Source: Oscillospiraceae bacterium
GTDB taxonomy: Bacteria > Bacillota > Clostridia > Oscillospirales > Acutalibacteraceae
Assembly (NCBI GenBank): GCA_015066345.1
Contig: SVOQ01000007.1
Location: 1 to 64,000 of the forward strand
DNA length: 64,000 bases
Reading direction: 5' to 3'
In this document: positions 16,304 to 25,226 of the stretch, in pieces
Layout: every line of letters starts with the position of its first letter
Numbering within the stretch: position 1 is the stretch's first letter
Made by a program: the position numbers and the translations under genes
The notes under the pieces: model-generated
The model's database searches: none
Told to the model about the DNA's origin: nothing
Seen by the model: the letters and a program-made list of their open reading frames with translations, nothing else

Positions 16304-17608
16304 TTAAAAAGTATCGGCTAATGTTTGTCCTTTTTTAGCATAGGGACTGTAAGCGGTGATTTTAACCGCGTAATTTCCCTTTTCAAGAGTGCCGAGGTTA
16401 ACTTTTACATCCTCGTTTGTGGCTCTTACGTATTCCGAAATAACAGTTTTTTCAAAAACCTTTTTATTCCCGTTTGTTACCGTGATTTTGTAGTTTTCGG
16501 CGGGATAAAAACCCTTTGCTTCGGGGAAGGTGAGTACTGTTTCACCATTTTCGTTAACTGTTGTTGCAATTTTTGCGTTTTCGGGGAATCCGGGTTTAGT
16601 GTCAAGGGATTTTTGTTGACTCCAGGTGTATGCTCTTTTTGAAGATTTACTTAAATTAGTAAAGTAATAATCAACATTTTCGAAGAACATTCTGTTAGCA
16701 ATATCGTAAAGTTTCATACTTACGTTGCCCTCAGCGTCAACTTCGCAAAGCCACGCACCGCCCGATTCACCGGGAGCATCCTGGTCACCCTCGATATAGT
16801 TAAGGTTACCCATAAATGCACTTAATGAACCGCAACCAACGGCGGTAAATGCACCCTGCCATACACTTCGGGGGTCCGAGGGAGCGTAGTGTGAGTGACC
16901 CGAAAAATCCACAACCCGAGGGTATTTGTTTAAAATTGATTTTATAGTGCGGTCGCCCCAGTTACCGCTACCGTAAACTGTTAAAGTGGGGGCGGGATGT
17001 TGGTAGACGAAAATAGGCTTTTCGGGATTTTCCTGAGTAGCATTGTAAAGTTTTTCTTCCAACCAGTTTATTTTACCCGTGAATGTTTTACCGTTATCGT
17101 CATAGGAGACACCGATAAAATGATAGCCGTTTAAAACTACATCCGTATCAACATTTTCGCTTATATATTTCTTGTAAACTTTATAACCAACAGTTGCGTC
17201 CACGTCACGGTAATCAATAAATTCGTGGTTACCGAGGACTATAAGTAACTGAGTTTCTTCTCGTTTATTTTCAGCAATTATTTTGTTGAAAATCTCGTAT
17301 TCTTTTTCGGCACCGCCACCGGTGAAGTCACCCGCAACAACAATTGCATCAAAATTTTTGTAGGATTTATTTTCTGAAAATTTATACATATCCTCAAATA
17401 AATTACTGAGCCTTGAGGCGGCTTCCTGATTTTCTTCGCCGTTAAGGTGGATATCGGAGCATACCGCAAAGCGGAGCACGGGCTTAAAATCCTCGGGAGT
17501 ATTAACCTTTTGGGCAGTAAGACCGTTTTTAATACCCGAGGGTAAAAAGCAAAAACCGAAAACCGAAGTGAGTGTTTTAGAAAGAAATTGGGAAAGTGCG
17601 TTTGTCAT
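16304..17608 (-). CDS. Metallophosphoesterase with C-terminal beta domain
   Basis: About 434 aa. The calcineurin-like phosphoesterase ligands are visible in order: SDIHLNG, VVAGDFTGGG, LGNHEF, YQHPAP and SGHSHY. The last 90 residues (KGFYPAENY... to the end) look like an immunoglobulin/fibronectin-type beta domain. A longer frame reaches 17674, but its start lies in the promoter; the RBS AAGAGGA before the ATG at 17608 is convincing. The N-terminus is mildly hydrophobic without a clear signal peptide. It is the first gene of the operon with GH30 and the transporter. The substrate is unknown. Confidence 0.8.
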   Translation of the reverse strand: MTNALSQFLSKTLTSVFGFCFLPSGIKNGLTAQKVNTPEDFKPVLRFAVCSDIHLNGEENQEAASRLSNLFEDMYKFSENKSYKNFDAIVVAGDFTGGGAEKEYEIFNKIIAENKREETQLLIVLGNHEFIDYRDVDATVGYKVYKKYISENVDTDVVLNGYHFIGVSYDDNGKTFTGKINWLEEKLYNATQENPEKPIFVYQHPAPTLTVYGSGNWGDRTIKSILNKYPRVVDFSGHSHYAPSDPRSVWQGAFTAVGCGSLSAFMGNLNYIEGDQDAPGESGGAWLCEVDAEGNVSMKLYDIANRMFFENVDYYFTNLSKSSKRAYTWSQQKSLDTKPGFPENAKIATTVNENGETVLTFPEAKGFYPAENYKITVTNGNKKVFEKTVISEYVRATNEDVKVNLGTLEKGNYAVKITAYSPYAKKGQTLADTF

Positions 17609-17645
17609 AAATATGTATCCTCTTTTGTTTTTATCTTTGTAAAAT

Positions 17646-17674
17646 ATACTATCATAATAGGTTTGTTTTTTCAA
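17646..17674 (-). promoter_or_regulatory. Sigma-A-type promoter (minus strand)
   Basis: On the minus strand, -35 TTGAAA (17669-17674), a 17-bp spacer and -10 TAGTAT (17646-17651), about 38 bp before the metallophosphoesterase start. It drives the three-gene sugar operon. Confidence 0.7.
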
Positions 17675-17692
17675 GGAAATATAATCCTAACT

Positions 17693-17722
17693 AAAAAGAG
17701 AGAAGCGGTTTGCTTCTCTCTT
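17693..17722. terminator. Intrinsic terminator of the M20 peptidase gene
   Basis: A stem AAAGAGAGAAGC/GCTTCTCTCTTT with loop GGTTT, just beyond the stop of the M20 peptidase on the minus strand. Confidence 0.8.
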
Positions 17723-17727
17723 TAGGT

Positions 17728-19185
17728 TTATTTATGATTTTTAATGTAGTATTTGTAGAATTTTACGCAGTCGGCAACTTCCTTAACGCCGATGCTTTCG
17801 TTGGCGGCGTGCATAGCGGCTAACTGTTCATTGCTCATTTTAATGGGGCAGAATCTTAAGCAGTTGTCTGCAACCTCCTCGTAATGACGGCAGTCAGTAC
17901 CGCCCGTCATAAGATAGGGGATAACACCCGCATCAGGATAACATTCGTTAAGACATTTCTTAAGGTATCCGAATTCCTCTCCCTTGTAGTCAACGGTGTT
18001 TGAGGCGTTACGTGCGTGGATAATTTCAAACTCAAGGTCATATTTATCCGCGTATTTTTTAAGCACCGCAAGGGATTCTTCTACATTCTGGTGGGGTGAT
18101 GTACGCAAGTTGCAAACGATATAAGCCTCGGAGGGGATAACGTTCGGTGTGTGAGAGCCCTCTGCCATAGTGCAACAGAATGTGGTTTTTACGAATGCGT
18201 TACACATGGGTGAAACCATGGGAAGAACTTTAGTGAGAAGTCCTTTGAAAAGCCACATATTACCCAAAACCATACGAAGGGGGAAACCGAGGTAGGGCGC
18301 GGCTTCGTCAAGCATTGCGTAAACTGCACCTGAGATTTCGGCTTTGAAGGGTTTATCCTTTTCGATATCTGCAACGAACTTTGAAAGTCTTGCAAGGGGA
18401 GTGTTGCTCTTGGGTGTTGAGGAGTGGCCGCCCTTACCCTTAGCAATAACCTTAAGGTCAATATAACCCTTTTCAAGAAGACCGATAGCGGCACACCAAC
18501 CGTTCATTGTGGGAAGTTGGTCTTTAAGAATTGCACCGCCCTCGTCCATAGCAACGTCAAGGTGTACGCCCTTTGATTTAAGATAATTTACGAGCTTAGG
18601 AGCACCGTCACCTGAGATTTCCTCGTCAACGGCTGTTGCAAGGTAAATATCGCAGGGAGGCTCGTAACCTTCGGCGAGTAATTCTTCAATAGCCTGAAAT
18701 TCTGAGAAAACAGTTGATTTACAGTCCATTGCACCTCTGCCGTGAATGTTGCCGTCGGCAATTTCGCCTGAGAAGGGGTCACGCTCCCAGTTGGGTTCGT
18801 CCGCAGTAACAACGTCCTGATGACCCATAAGGAGAATACCGTTTCTCTTGGGGTCCTTACCCGCCCAACGGAAAATAAGGTTACCTTCAATTTCGGTACA
18901 TTCGAGTTTTGAGAAAATAAGGGGGAAGTTATTTTTCATAACCTCGTGAAGTTTATAAAATTCGGAAAGGTCAGTATTACCTCTTAAAGAAATTGTGGGT
19001 ACTTTAACCATTTCGGAAAGTTTCTGAGCATAGTCATTTGCCTCATCCTCGGTGGGATTAATGGCGGGAGTATTTGTGTTAGGTTTTGCCTTGATTTTAA
19101 CTGCTCTTAAAGCGGCAATTATGAGTAATAAAACAATAATCGCAAGTATTACGAGCAAAGCAATGCCGATAATTTTGAAAATCAT
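17728..19185 (-). CDS. M20-family metallopeptidase, membrane-anchored
   Basis: About 485 aa, resembling carboxypeptidase S/PM20D1-type M20 peptidases that hydrolyse or form N-acyl amino acids and dipeptides using two zinc ions. An N-terminal transmembrane segment (about residues 5-28) is followed by the catalytic domain with the ligands LLMGHQDVV, HGRGAMDCK, AVDEEISG and, near the C-terminus, TGGTDCRHY; a lid domain lies between. Longer starts exist at 19194 and 19215, but the RBS AAAGG is best spaced for 19185. Topology suggests an outward-facing catalytic domain. It is a single gene with its own promoter and terminator. Confidence 0.85.
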   Translation of the reverse strand: MIFKIIGIALLVILAIIVLLLIIAALRAVKIKAKPNTNTPAINPTEDEANDYAQKLSEMVKVPTISLRGNTDLSEFYKLHEVMKNNFPLIFSKLECTEIEGNLIFRWAGKDPKRNGILLMGHQDVVTADEPNWERDPFSGEIADGNIHGRGAMDCKSTVFSEFQAIEELLAEGYEPPCDIYLATAVDEEISGDGAPKLVNYLKSKGVHLDVAMDEGGAILKDQLPTMNGWCAAIGLLEKGYIDLKVIAKGKGGHSSTPKSNTPLARLSKFVADIEKDKPFKAEISGAVYAMLDEAAPYLGFPLRMVLGNMWLFKGLLTKVLPMVSPMCNAFVKTTFCCTMAEGSHTPNVIPSEAYIVCNLRTSPHQNVEESLAVLKKYADKYDLEFEIIHARNASNTVDYKGEEFGYLKKCLNECYPDAGVIPYLMTGGTDCRHYEEVADNCLRFCPIKMSNEQLAAMHAANESIGVKEVADCVKFYKYYIKNHK

Positions 19186-19218
19186 TAGAATCATATCCTT
19201 TCGCAAGATTACCACAGT

Positions 19219-19247
19219 ATTATACTACTTGTTTTATTATAAGTAAA
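19219..19247 (-). promoter_or_regulatory. Sigma-A-type promoter (minus strand)
   Basis: On the minus strand, -35 TTTACT (19242-19247), a 17-bp spacer and -10 TATAAT (19219-19224), upstream of the M20 peptidase. Confidence 0.6.
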
Positions 19248-19288
19248 TAGTTTTTTAGTTAGGCATTAAGGTGTAACACCGATTTAAA

Positions 19289-19317
19289 TTGAAATTATTA
19301 TATGTTTGTGATAATAT
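19289..19317 (+). promoter_or_regulatory. Promoter of the PnuC-like gene
   Basis: A -35 TTGAAA (19289-19294), a 17-bp spacer and -10 TAATAT (19312-19317) preceded by TGA. The leader is very short (about 20 nt), leaving no room for a riboswitch. Confidence 0.5.
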
Positions 19318-19340
19318 ATTTGCCATAAAGTGGTGATTTG

Positions 19341-20006
19341 ATGAAAAAATCAAAAATTATTATAATTGTACTCACGGGCATAGCAATACTTGTATCGGGA
19401 ATATTAACAAAGCAGCATTTTTTCCTGATGCTACCGTTGTTTGTATCCCTTTTTGTAATGTCCTTTCAGTCCGAGGCAAACCGTGTGGGTGCGTTAATCG
19501 GTGCGTGTAACGCGGTTTTATATACAATAACCTACATTTGTATGGGTGTTTACGGCTCGGCGGCATCGGCTTTTCTTTTTAGTTTCCCATTACAGTTAAT
19601 GACCTTTTTTAACTGGAAGAAAAACGCATATAAAAAGACCGTTGTTTTTAAAAGAATGTCAACAAATGTGCGTATAATTTCGTGTGTTTCAGGGTTGGCA
19701 CTCTGGGCAAATCTCGCGGGTGTTTTCTATTATCTTAAATATGAATATGCGGTATTTGACAGTGTATCGTTTTTATTGGGTTTCATTGTACCCATATTAA
19801 CAATGCTCGCGTATATCGAGTATACATATCTGTGGATTTTTCAAGCGGTTACGGGACTGTTTTTAAATATTCAGATGGTGTCAAACGATATAAGTCAACT
19901 TACTTATCTTATTTACGGTGTGTACGCACTTTACTGCGTAATATGTGCGTTTATAAATGTACGTAAATTCCATAAAGAGCAACAAAATGAGGTACAGAAT
20001 TCGTAA
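19341..20006 (+). CDS. pnuC: PnuC-like nicotinamide nucleoside transporter
   Basis: A 221-aa integral membrane protein with about seven hydrophobic segments. The pattern is like the PnuC family, which facilitates uptake of nicotinamide riboside and related vitamins: an N-terminal helix, then FQSEANRVGALIGACNAVLY, then FFNWKKNAY and a C-terminal YGVYALYCVICAF helix. The ATG at 19341 is preferred over an adjacent TTG. It is a single gene. The exact vitamin cargo is not determined. Confidence 0.72.
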   Translation: MKKSKIIIIVLTGIAILVSGILTKQHFFLMLPLFVSLFVMSFQSEANRVGALIGACNAVLYTITYICMGVYGSAASAFLFSFPLQLMTFFNWKKNAYKKTVVFKRMSTNVRIISCVSGLALWANLAGVFYYLKYEYAVFDSVSFLLGFIVPILTMLAYIEYTYLWIFQAVTGLFLNIQMVSNDISQLTYLIYGVYALYCVICAFINVRKFHKEQQNEVQNS

Positions 20007-20040
20007 TTATACAAGAAAAGAGTATAATTAAAATTTATAG

Positions 20041-20069
20041 TTGATTATGTTAAAATTTAACAGTATAAT
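20041..20069 (+). promoter_or_regulatory. Strong sigma-A promoter with spacer palindrome
   Basis: A -35 TTGATT (20041-20046), a 17-bp spacer and -10 TATAAT (20064-20069). The spacer contains the palindrome GTTAAAATTTAAC (20049-20061), a possible operator. Confidence 0.75.
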
Positions 20070-20105
20070 AATATAGTGTAAAAATATCTTTTAAGGAGAA
20101 TAAGG

Positions 20106-21554
20106 ATGAAAAAGATAGTTTCCGTAGTATTGGCTGTTGTTTTGGTATTTTCCATTACAATTCCCGCTTTTGCTCAGGGACAAAATGCCAATAATTATGA
20201 CGGTAACCCCGTTGTTATCGTAAGAGGTATTGACTTTGCGGGTCTTACCTATGAAAACGGCAGTAAAGCATTGAATGTGGAGTTGGATACAATATTCCCT
20301 CTTTTAATGCAGTCACTTTTTGCCCGTATGAATGTTATTGATAAGGATATGGTTATAGACACGGTTATGGATGTGGCTTACGAAATCCTTTCACCCCTTG
20401 CTTGTGATAATGAGGGTAATTCCGTAGAGAAAGTTTCTATGGTCCAGTACCCCGGCTCAATGGCAAATCACCCCGAATTTGTTGCTAACCTTACAGATGG
20501 CGGGGAATTCGGTATTGTTAAGACTGCCGTTGAAAAATACGGTGCCGAAAACACATATTTCTTTACTTATGACTGGCGTAAAACTCCCGCTACTCTTGCG
20601 GAGGAACTTAAGGGATTTATAGATACCGCCAAAAGTGACAGCGGTAAAAATAAAGTTAATATTATCTGTGCTTCTATGGGTGGTATGGTAACTACCGCGT
20701 ATATGTACTACTACGGTACGGATAGCCTTGATTCTGTTGTTTACCTTTCAGGTGCACAAAACGGTACTTACGTTTGCGGTGATGCCCTTAACGGCAGAAT
20801 AGTTTTTGAAACAGATACAATTCTTAATCTTATTTATCAGGCAACTGACGATAATCTTTTCTTAAGATTATTCTTAGGTATCTTTGACGGTCTCGGTGTA
20901 TTTGATTTTATTACAAATCTTACTAACGATATTGTTACAGATAGTTTCGACGAAGCAAATGACAAAGTTCTTCGTAGTTGTTTCGGTACTCTTTGCGGTT
21001 TCTGGGCTCTTTGTCCCGATGATGATTTTGAAAGCGGTGTTGAAACAATTTTCGGTGGTCACGAGGAAGAATATCCCGTATTACTTGAAAAAATTGAGGA
21101 AACAAAGGAATTTGTTTTCGCTACTGAGGAAACACTTGTTGCCGCAAAGGAAAGCGGAGTTAAAATTTCCTTCGTTTCAAACTACAACTCAGGTCTTGTA
21201 CCCGTGTACGAAAGAGCAAACCTTAACGGTGATATGGTTCTTGAAACGGAACTTACATCAAACTTTGCAACCGTTGCACCCTTAAGAGAAATTCTTACTG
21301 CGGACCAGTTGGCAAAAGCACCTTACAAATACGTTTCACCCGACAAGGTTATTGATGCTTCAACGGCTCTTTTCCCCGACAACACTTGGTTTGTAAAGGA
21401 TGCACCCCACGTTGCCGCAGATTACGGCTCGGGCTTCAGCGACTTTACTTTCTCACTTCTTGAAAGCAATGTTCAACCCGATGTAAAAACCTTTGCACAG
21501 TATCCTCAGTTTATGATTGCGGATGATACCCTTTCTCTTTCTCCTTTAAAATAA
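20106..21554 (+). CDS. Secreted lipase-like alpha/beta hydrolase (LCAT-like)
   Basis: A 482-aa protein with a clear signal peptide (KKI charged start, hydrophobic core, cleavage likely after AFA, about residue 22). The hydrolase core resembles the LCAT/lipase class: a conserved NPVVIVRGIDF strand and loop, FFTYDWRKT, and the nucleophile elbow ICASMGGMVT, in which Ser replaces the centre of GxSxG with Ala before it (AxSxG type). It is expected to be exported and to act on lipids or acyl esters outside the cell. The RBS AAGGAG is strong. It is a single gene with promoter and terminator. Confidence 0.72.
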   Translation: MKKIVSVVLAVVLVFSITIPAFAQGQNANNYDGNPVVIVRGIDFAGLTYENGSKALNVELDTIFPLLMQSLFARMNVIDKDMVIDTVMDVAYEILSPLACDNEGNSVEKVSMVQYPGSMANHPEFVANLTDGGEFGIVKTAVEKYGAENTYFFTYDWRKTPATLAEELKGFIDTAKSDSGKNKVNIICASMGGMVTTAYMYYYGTDSLDSVVYLSGAQNGTYVCGDALNGRIVFETDTILNLIYQATDDNLFLRLFLGIFDGLGVFDFITNLTNDIVTDSFDEANDKVLRSCFGTLCGFWALCPDDDFESGVETIFGGHEEEYPVLLEKIEETKEFVFATEETLVAAKESGVKISFVSNYNSGLVPVYERANLNGDMVLETELTSNFATVAPLREILTADQLAKAPYKYVSPDKVIDASTALFPDNTWFVKDAPHVAADYGSGFSDFTFSLLESNVQPDVKTFAQYPQFMIADDTLSLSPLK

Positions 21555-21570
21555 ATTTTAAATGATACAA

Positions 21571-21608
21571 AGTCACACGATTTTTCGGAATTGTGTGGCT
21601 TTTATTTT
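21571..21608 (+). terminator. Intrinsic terminator
   Basis: A stem AGTCACACGA/TTGTGTGGCT (with G-T pairs) followed by a T-rich tract, after the lipase-like gene. Confidence 0.8.
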
Positions 21609-21665
21609 TTTATTTGAGATTAAAACAGTTGAGTTTTACGGGTTGCTGTGATATCATATTTTTAT

Positions 21666-21674
21666 TGATATAAT
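21666..21674 (+). promoter_or_regulatory. Extended -10 promoter of the dehydratase operon
   Basis: TGATATAAT is an extended -10, 31 bp before the ATG at 21706. The upstream -35 is weak (TTGCTG at 21643-21648, with a 20-bp spacer). Confidence 0.5.
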
Positions 21675-21705
21675 TTGAAATCATTGAACAGGATGGGTGT
21701 ATATA

Positions 21706-22473
21706 ATGGATAAAAACAAAGCAATTATAGCCCTCTCGGGTAAAGGCGGAGTAGGTAAAACCTCAATTTCCGCGGCAATTGTAAAGTTATTGGTCGAGAA
21801 TTTCCCCGACAAAAAAATACTTGCCATTGATGCCGACCCTGCGGTAGGACTTTCAACCGCCTTGGGTGTGGATGTTAAAATAACCATTGACGATATACGT
21901 AAAGAGATTGTCGAAACCGTAGAGGACGGTCAGACAAAAGCGGCAATTGAACTTCTTGGTGATGCGAGGTACAAAATTTTTGATGCCCTCGTTGAAACGG
22001 ACGGTTTCGCATTTATTGCCGTAGGCAGACCCGAAAGTGCAGGCTGTTACTGTAAAATCAACTCCTATTTAAAGGAGGTTATCAGTATTCTTTCACAGGA
22101 TTTTGATTACGTAGTAATTGACGGTGAAGCGGGTATTGAGCAGATTAACAGAAGGGTAATGGAAAAAGTAACCCATCTTCTTCTCATTACCGACGCCTCC
22201 AAAAAAGGTACACAGGTTATCTCAACTATAAAAGATGTGGCAGATGAACTTGTTATGTACAAAAAAATCGGTGCTATTATCAACAGACTTCCCGATGAAA
22301 GCGTGTTAAGTCACGTAAATACAAACGGAATTCCCGTTTTGTCATATATAACTAACGACAGTAATCTTGCTATATATGATATTGAGGGTAAAAATATAAT
22401 TCACCTTCCCGAGGATTCAAACGTTGTGGAGGGTGCAAGAAAAGCACTTAAAGAAATAGGTATTTTAGGGTGA
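21706..22473 (+). CDS. CooC/AcsF-type MinD-like ATPase (metal-cluster maturation)
   Basis: A 255-aa deviant-Walker P-loop ATPase: SGKGGVGKTS at about residues 9-18, IDADPAVG, and VVIDGEAGIEQ as the second conserved Asp region. Proteins of this type (CooC, AcsF) load nickel into carbon monoxide dehydrogenase or acetyl-CoA synthase; ParA and NifH-like ATPases are the wider family. A GTG lies 9 bp upstream in frame, but the RBS AGGATGG favours the ATG at 21706. It is the first gene of an operon with 2-hydroxyacyl-CoA dehydratase subunits and an ACS-like fragment, which supports a metallocentre role. Confidence 0.78.
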   Translation: MDKNKAIIALSGKGGVGKTSISAAIVKLLVENFPDKKILAIDADPAVGLSTALGVDVKITIDDIRKEIVETVEDGQTKAAIELLGDARYKIFDALVETDGFAFIAVGRPESAGCYCKINSYLKEVISILSQDFDYVVIDGEAGIEQINRRVMEKVTHLLLITDASKKGTQVISTIKDVADELVMYKKIGAIINRLPDESVLSHVNTNGIPVLSYITNDSNLAIYDIEGKNIIHLPEDSNVVEGARKALKEIGILG

Positions 22474-22479
22474 TAAAAA

Positions 22480-23685
22480 ATGAAAGATTTAAAACATCTT
22501 TATGAGTTCGAAAATCTTCTTCAGGAAGCAAATAACGAACTTGTAAAAAAAGCGAAGGATGAGGGTGGCATTGCTTTAGGCTATACCTGTTACCATATCC
22601 CCGAGGTTTTATTGAATTGCGGAAACTGTTTTTCCGTAAGGCTTCGTGCCCCGAGAACGGGTTCAATGGATATTGCTACGTATTATATGAGTAACTTCCT
22701 GTGCGGTTATTCCAAGGCTATATTGGAACGTGCCATTGAGGGTGGTTATAATTTCCTCAATGCTGTTTTAGCATCCGAAACCTGCTCCGAAATGAACAGG
22801 GCACTTGAACATTTCGAGCTTCTTGATTTAGTTCCCAATGATAAGTTTTTCGTTACATTCCTTGATGCACCCTTTAAAATTGAGGAGCATACCGTTAAAC
22901 ATTACGTTAATCAGACAAGGCTTAAAATACTTGATATGATGCGTGATGTGTATGGGGTGGACACTTCCGACGAAGCACTCCTTAAAGCGGTTGAGGAGCA
23001 TAACGAGGTTTGCCGACTTATGACGGAAATCGGTAATTACCGAAAAGAGGATAATCCGCGTATCACGGGTTACGAGTATCATATACTTAATCTCGTTACA
23101 TATTGTTGCCCCAAGAGTTTGATATTACCTAAATTACGCGAAACTGCTGAGGAGCTTAAAACAAGGGAGCCTGACGCAAAGAAAAATTACAGGGCAAAAA
23201 TAGTTGTTGTAGGCTCGGAAATGGATGACCCGGATTTCACTGCACTTATAGAGGATAGCGGTGCTCTCGTTGTAGCGGACAGATATTGTTTCGGCTCAAT
23301 GCCCGGTCGCGAAGAAATAATTATAAATGACGGCGAGGATGTTCTGACTCAGATTTGCCGACATTACCTTAAAACAAGTCAGTGTCCCCGATTTATGAGC
23401 CACCGGAAGGTTCAGGAGCGTAGGGATTATATTCAGAATCTTGTTAAGGAATATAATGCGGACGGCGTTATGTATGAGCAGATAAAATTCTGTGAATACT
23501 GGGGTTACGAAAGAGCCCTTGCATCCTACGTAATGACAAATGATTACGGCATACCCACCGCGGCGGTTGACCGTCAGTATACTGCGTCTGCTTCGGGTCA
23601 GTTACGCACACGTGTACAGGCTTTTGTAGAAAGCCTTGAAATTAAGAAAATTGCAAAAGAGAGGGAGGCGAAGAAGAATGGCTGA
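22480..23685 (+). CDS. 2-hydroxyacyl-CoA dehydratase-family subunit A
   Basis: A 401-aa member of the HgdB/BcrC-type family, which carries a [4Fe-4S] cluster and performs radical reductions or dehydrations driven by an ATP-dependent activase. Cys residues in GYTCYHIPEVL (Cys37), NCGNC (Cys47, Cys50), FLCGY (Cys75) and ETCSE (Cys102) are candidate ligands. The C-terminal half carries the second Rossmann-like domain (VVVGSEMDDP). The ATG lies 6 bp after the ATPase stop. Its 3' end overlaps subunit B by 8 bp. The natural substrate is unknown; no CoA-transferase is adjacent. Confidence 0.82.
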   Translation: MKDLKHLYEFENLLQEANNELVKKAKDEGGIALGYTCYHIPEVLLNCGNCFSVRLRAPRTGSMDIATYYMSNFLCGYSKAILERAIEGGYNFLNAVLASETCSEMNRALEHFELLDLVPNDKFFVTFLDAPFKIEEHTVKHYVNQTRLKILDMMRDVYGVDTSDEALLKAVEEHNEVCRLMTEIGNYRKEDNPRITGYEYHILNLVTYCCPKSLILPKLRETAEELKTREPDAKKNYRAKIVVVGSEMDDPDFTALIEDSGALVVADRYCFGSMPGREEIIINDGEDVLTQICRHYLKTSQCPRFMSHRKVQERRDYIQNLVKEYNADGVMYEQIKFCEYWGYERALASYVMTNDYGIPTAAVDRQYTASASGQLRTRVQAFVESLEIKKIAKEREAKKNG

Positions 23686-25207
23686 TTTAGGTAAACTTTA
23701 TAAAGACCATACCGCCGTGCTTAAGCACAGAGAATGGCGTGGTTTCAAGGATACGATGTATGACTATTACAGATGGCTTATTACCTGGAAAGATATGATA
23801 AAAATGGTTCTTAAAGCACCGATTTCTACATTGAAAGGTCTTTGGAAATACCGTTGGATGGCGTCATATCTTTCTGCTCCGTCCTTTGTTGACCGTCACG
23901 TTGCAGGTCTTCGCGGACCTCAGTTAAGAATGGCACATCTTCACTATAATATGATAGTTAAGCACTGTACCGACCTTATAAATATATCCTTCGTTGCGGA
24001 TGAAAAGATTAATCCCAACAATAAAATTTCTAAAAAGATAGTCCTTACGGATGAAATTATCCCCAACGAAGTTTTTCAGGGTTTCCCCAATTTAAAGGTT
24101 GTACCCTTGCAGACTATTCCGATTTTCCTGTCGTCAATGGTTGACCAACAGATTACACCGCCCTACCTTGAGGTAACGGAAAGTTTCGGTGTTCCTGCGG
24201 ACGTTTGTCCTCTCCCCAGTGCCGAAGCAGGTGTTGCAATTGAAGACGATTACCCCAAAATGGGTTGTTGTATGATTGCAACCAATATGCCCTGCGACGG
24301 CTCGGTTATGAACTCCACCTTCCTCGACAGACGACTTCAACTTCCCGTGCATTGTTTCAATGTTCCCCTTCGTTATAACGGCGAGGATGTTCAGGAGTAT
24401 GCAGTTGACGAGATTAAGTCACTTATTGCCTTTATTGAGGAGCAGACCGGCGAGAAATTCGATTGGGATGCATTCTTCGCCGCAATGAAGAATTTTAACC
24501 AACAGACTGAATACGAACTTCAGAAATGGGATGTAAATAAAACGCCCTATCCTCAGATGACGGGTGCGGCTTTCTGGCTTTACAGAATTTATTATTTCAA
24601 CCTTTCTGGTGGCGTTGATAAACGTTTCTTGAAGGTGGATAAAAAAGTAAATAAAATTATGATGAAGGCCTACGAAAAGAAAACCCCCGTATCTAAAGAA
24701 ATGCGTCACCGTACCATTGTGTGGTCCTGCCCCGCAAACTACTATACAAGTTTTGCAAACTGGCTTGAAAACTGTTGGGGTATGAATGTTGTTATGGATA
24801 TGGAAACAATGATTTCATATCAGAAATTCAACACCGAGGATAAAGAAGAGGCATTAAAAGACCTTGCGAAAACATACCAACGTTCAATTATGCGTAAGCA
24901 TACAAAGGGCGGTTATCGTAATGTTGTTGATGAACTCTGGCGAATTGTAGAAGAATATAACGCAGATACCGTTATTATGTACGACCAGATTTCCTGTAAG
25001 GGTATGGACGGTCTTACGGGTATATTTGATGACCAGGCGAGAGAACGCAATATTAACTTCATCTGGGTTAAACAGGACCTTATGGACCCGCGTACTATTT
25101 CAAGACGTGATATGCGTGAGCAGGTTAACAAATATATGCAGACAGTTCTTCAGGAAGAGCCACTTGATGCGTCACTGGTAGATTTCGAGGACGATATGGC
25201 TTGGTAA
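23678..25207 (+). CDS. 2-hydroxyacyl-CoA dehydratase-family subunit B
   Basis: A 509-aa partner of the preceding subunit, with Cys-rich motifs DVCPLPSAEAG and GCCMIATNMPCDG and a C-terminal domain (RTIVWSCPANYYTSF, and MYDQISCKGMDG). It is longer than usual for these subunits. The frame is open upstream to 23636, but the RBS GGGAGG precedes the ATG at 23678. It is translationally coupled to subunit A and lies 19 bp before the activase. The pair should form the electron-accepting component of an ATP-driven low-potential enzyme. Confidence 0.8.
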   Translation: MADLGKLYKDHTAVLKHREWRGFKDTMYDYYRWLITWKDMIKMVLKAPISTLKGLWKYRWMASYLSAPSFVDRHVAGLRGPQLRMAHLHYNMIVKHCTDLINISFVADEKINPNNKISKKIVLTDEIIPNEVFQGFPNLKVVPLQTIPIFLSSMVDQQITPPYLEVTESFGVPADVCPLPSAEAGVAIEDDYPKMGCCMIATNMPCDGSVMNSTFLDRRLQLPVHCFNVPLRYNGEDVQEYAVDEIKSLIAFIEEQTGEKFDWDAFFAAMKNFNQQTEYELQKWDVNKTPYPQMTGAAFWLYRIYYFNLSGGVDKRFLKVDKKVNKIMMKAYEKKTPVSKEMRHRTIVWSCPANYYTSFANWLENCWGMNVVMDMETMISYQKFNTEDKEEALKDLAKTYQRSIMRKHTKGGYRNVVDELWRIVEEYNADTVIMYDQISCKGMDGLTGIFDDQARERNINFIWVKQDLMDPRTISRRDMREQVNKYMQTVLQEEPLDASLVDFEDDMAW

Positions 25208-25226
25208 GTGAAAGGAGATTTTAAAA

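Noticed and set aside
19260..19340. NAD+ or other riboswitch before the PnuC-like gene
   Set aside because: The leader after the predicted promoter is only about 20 nt, too short for an aptamer.
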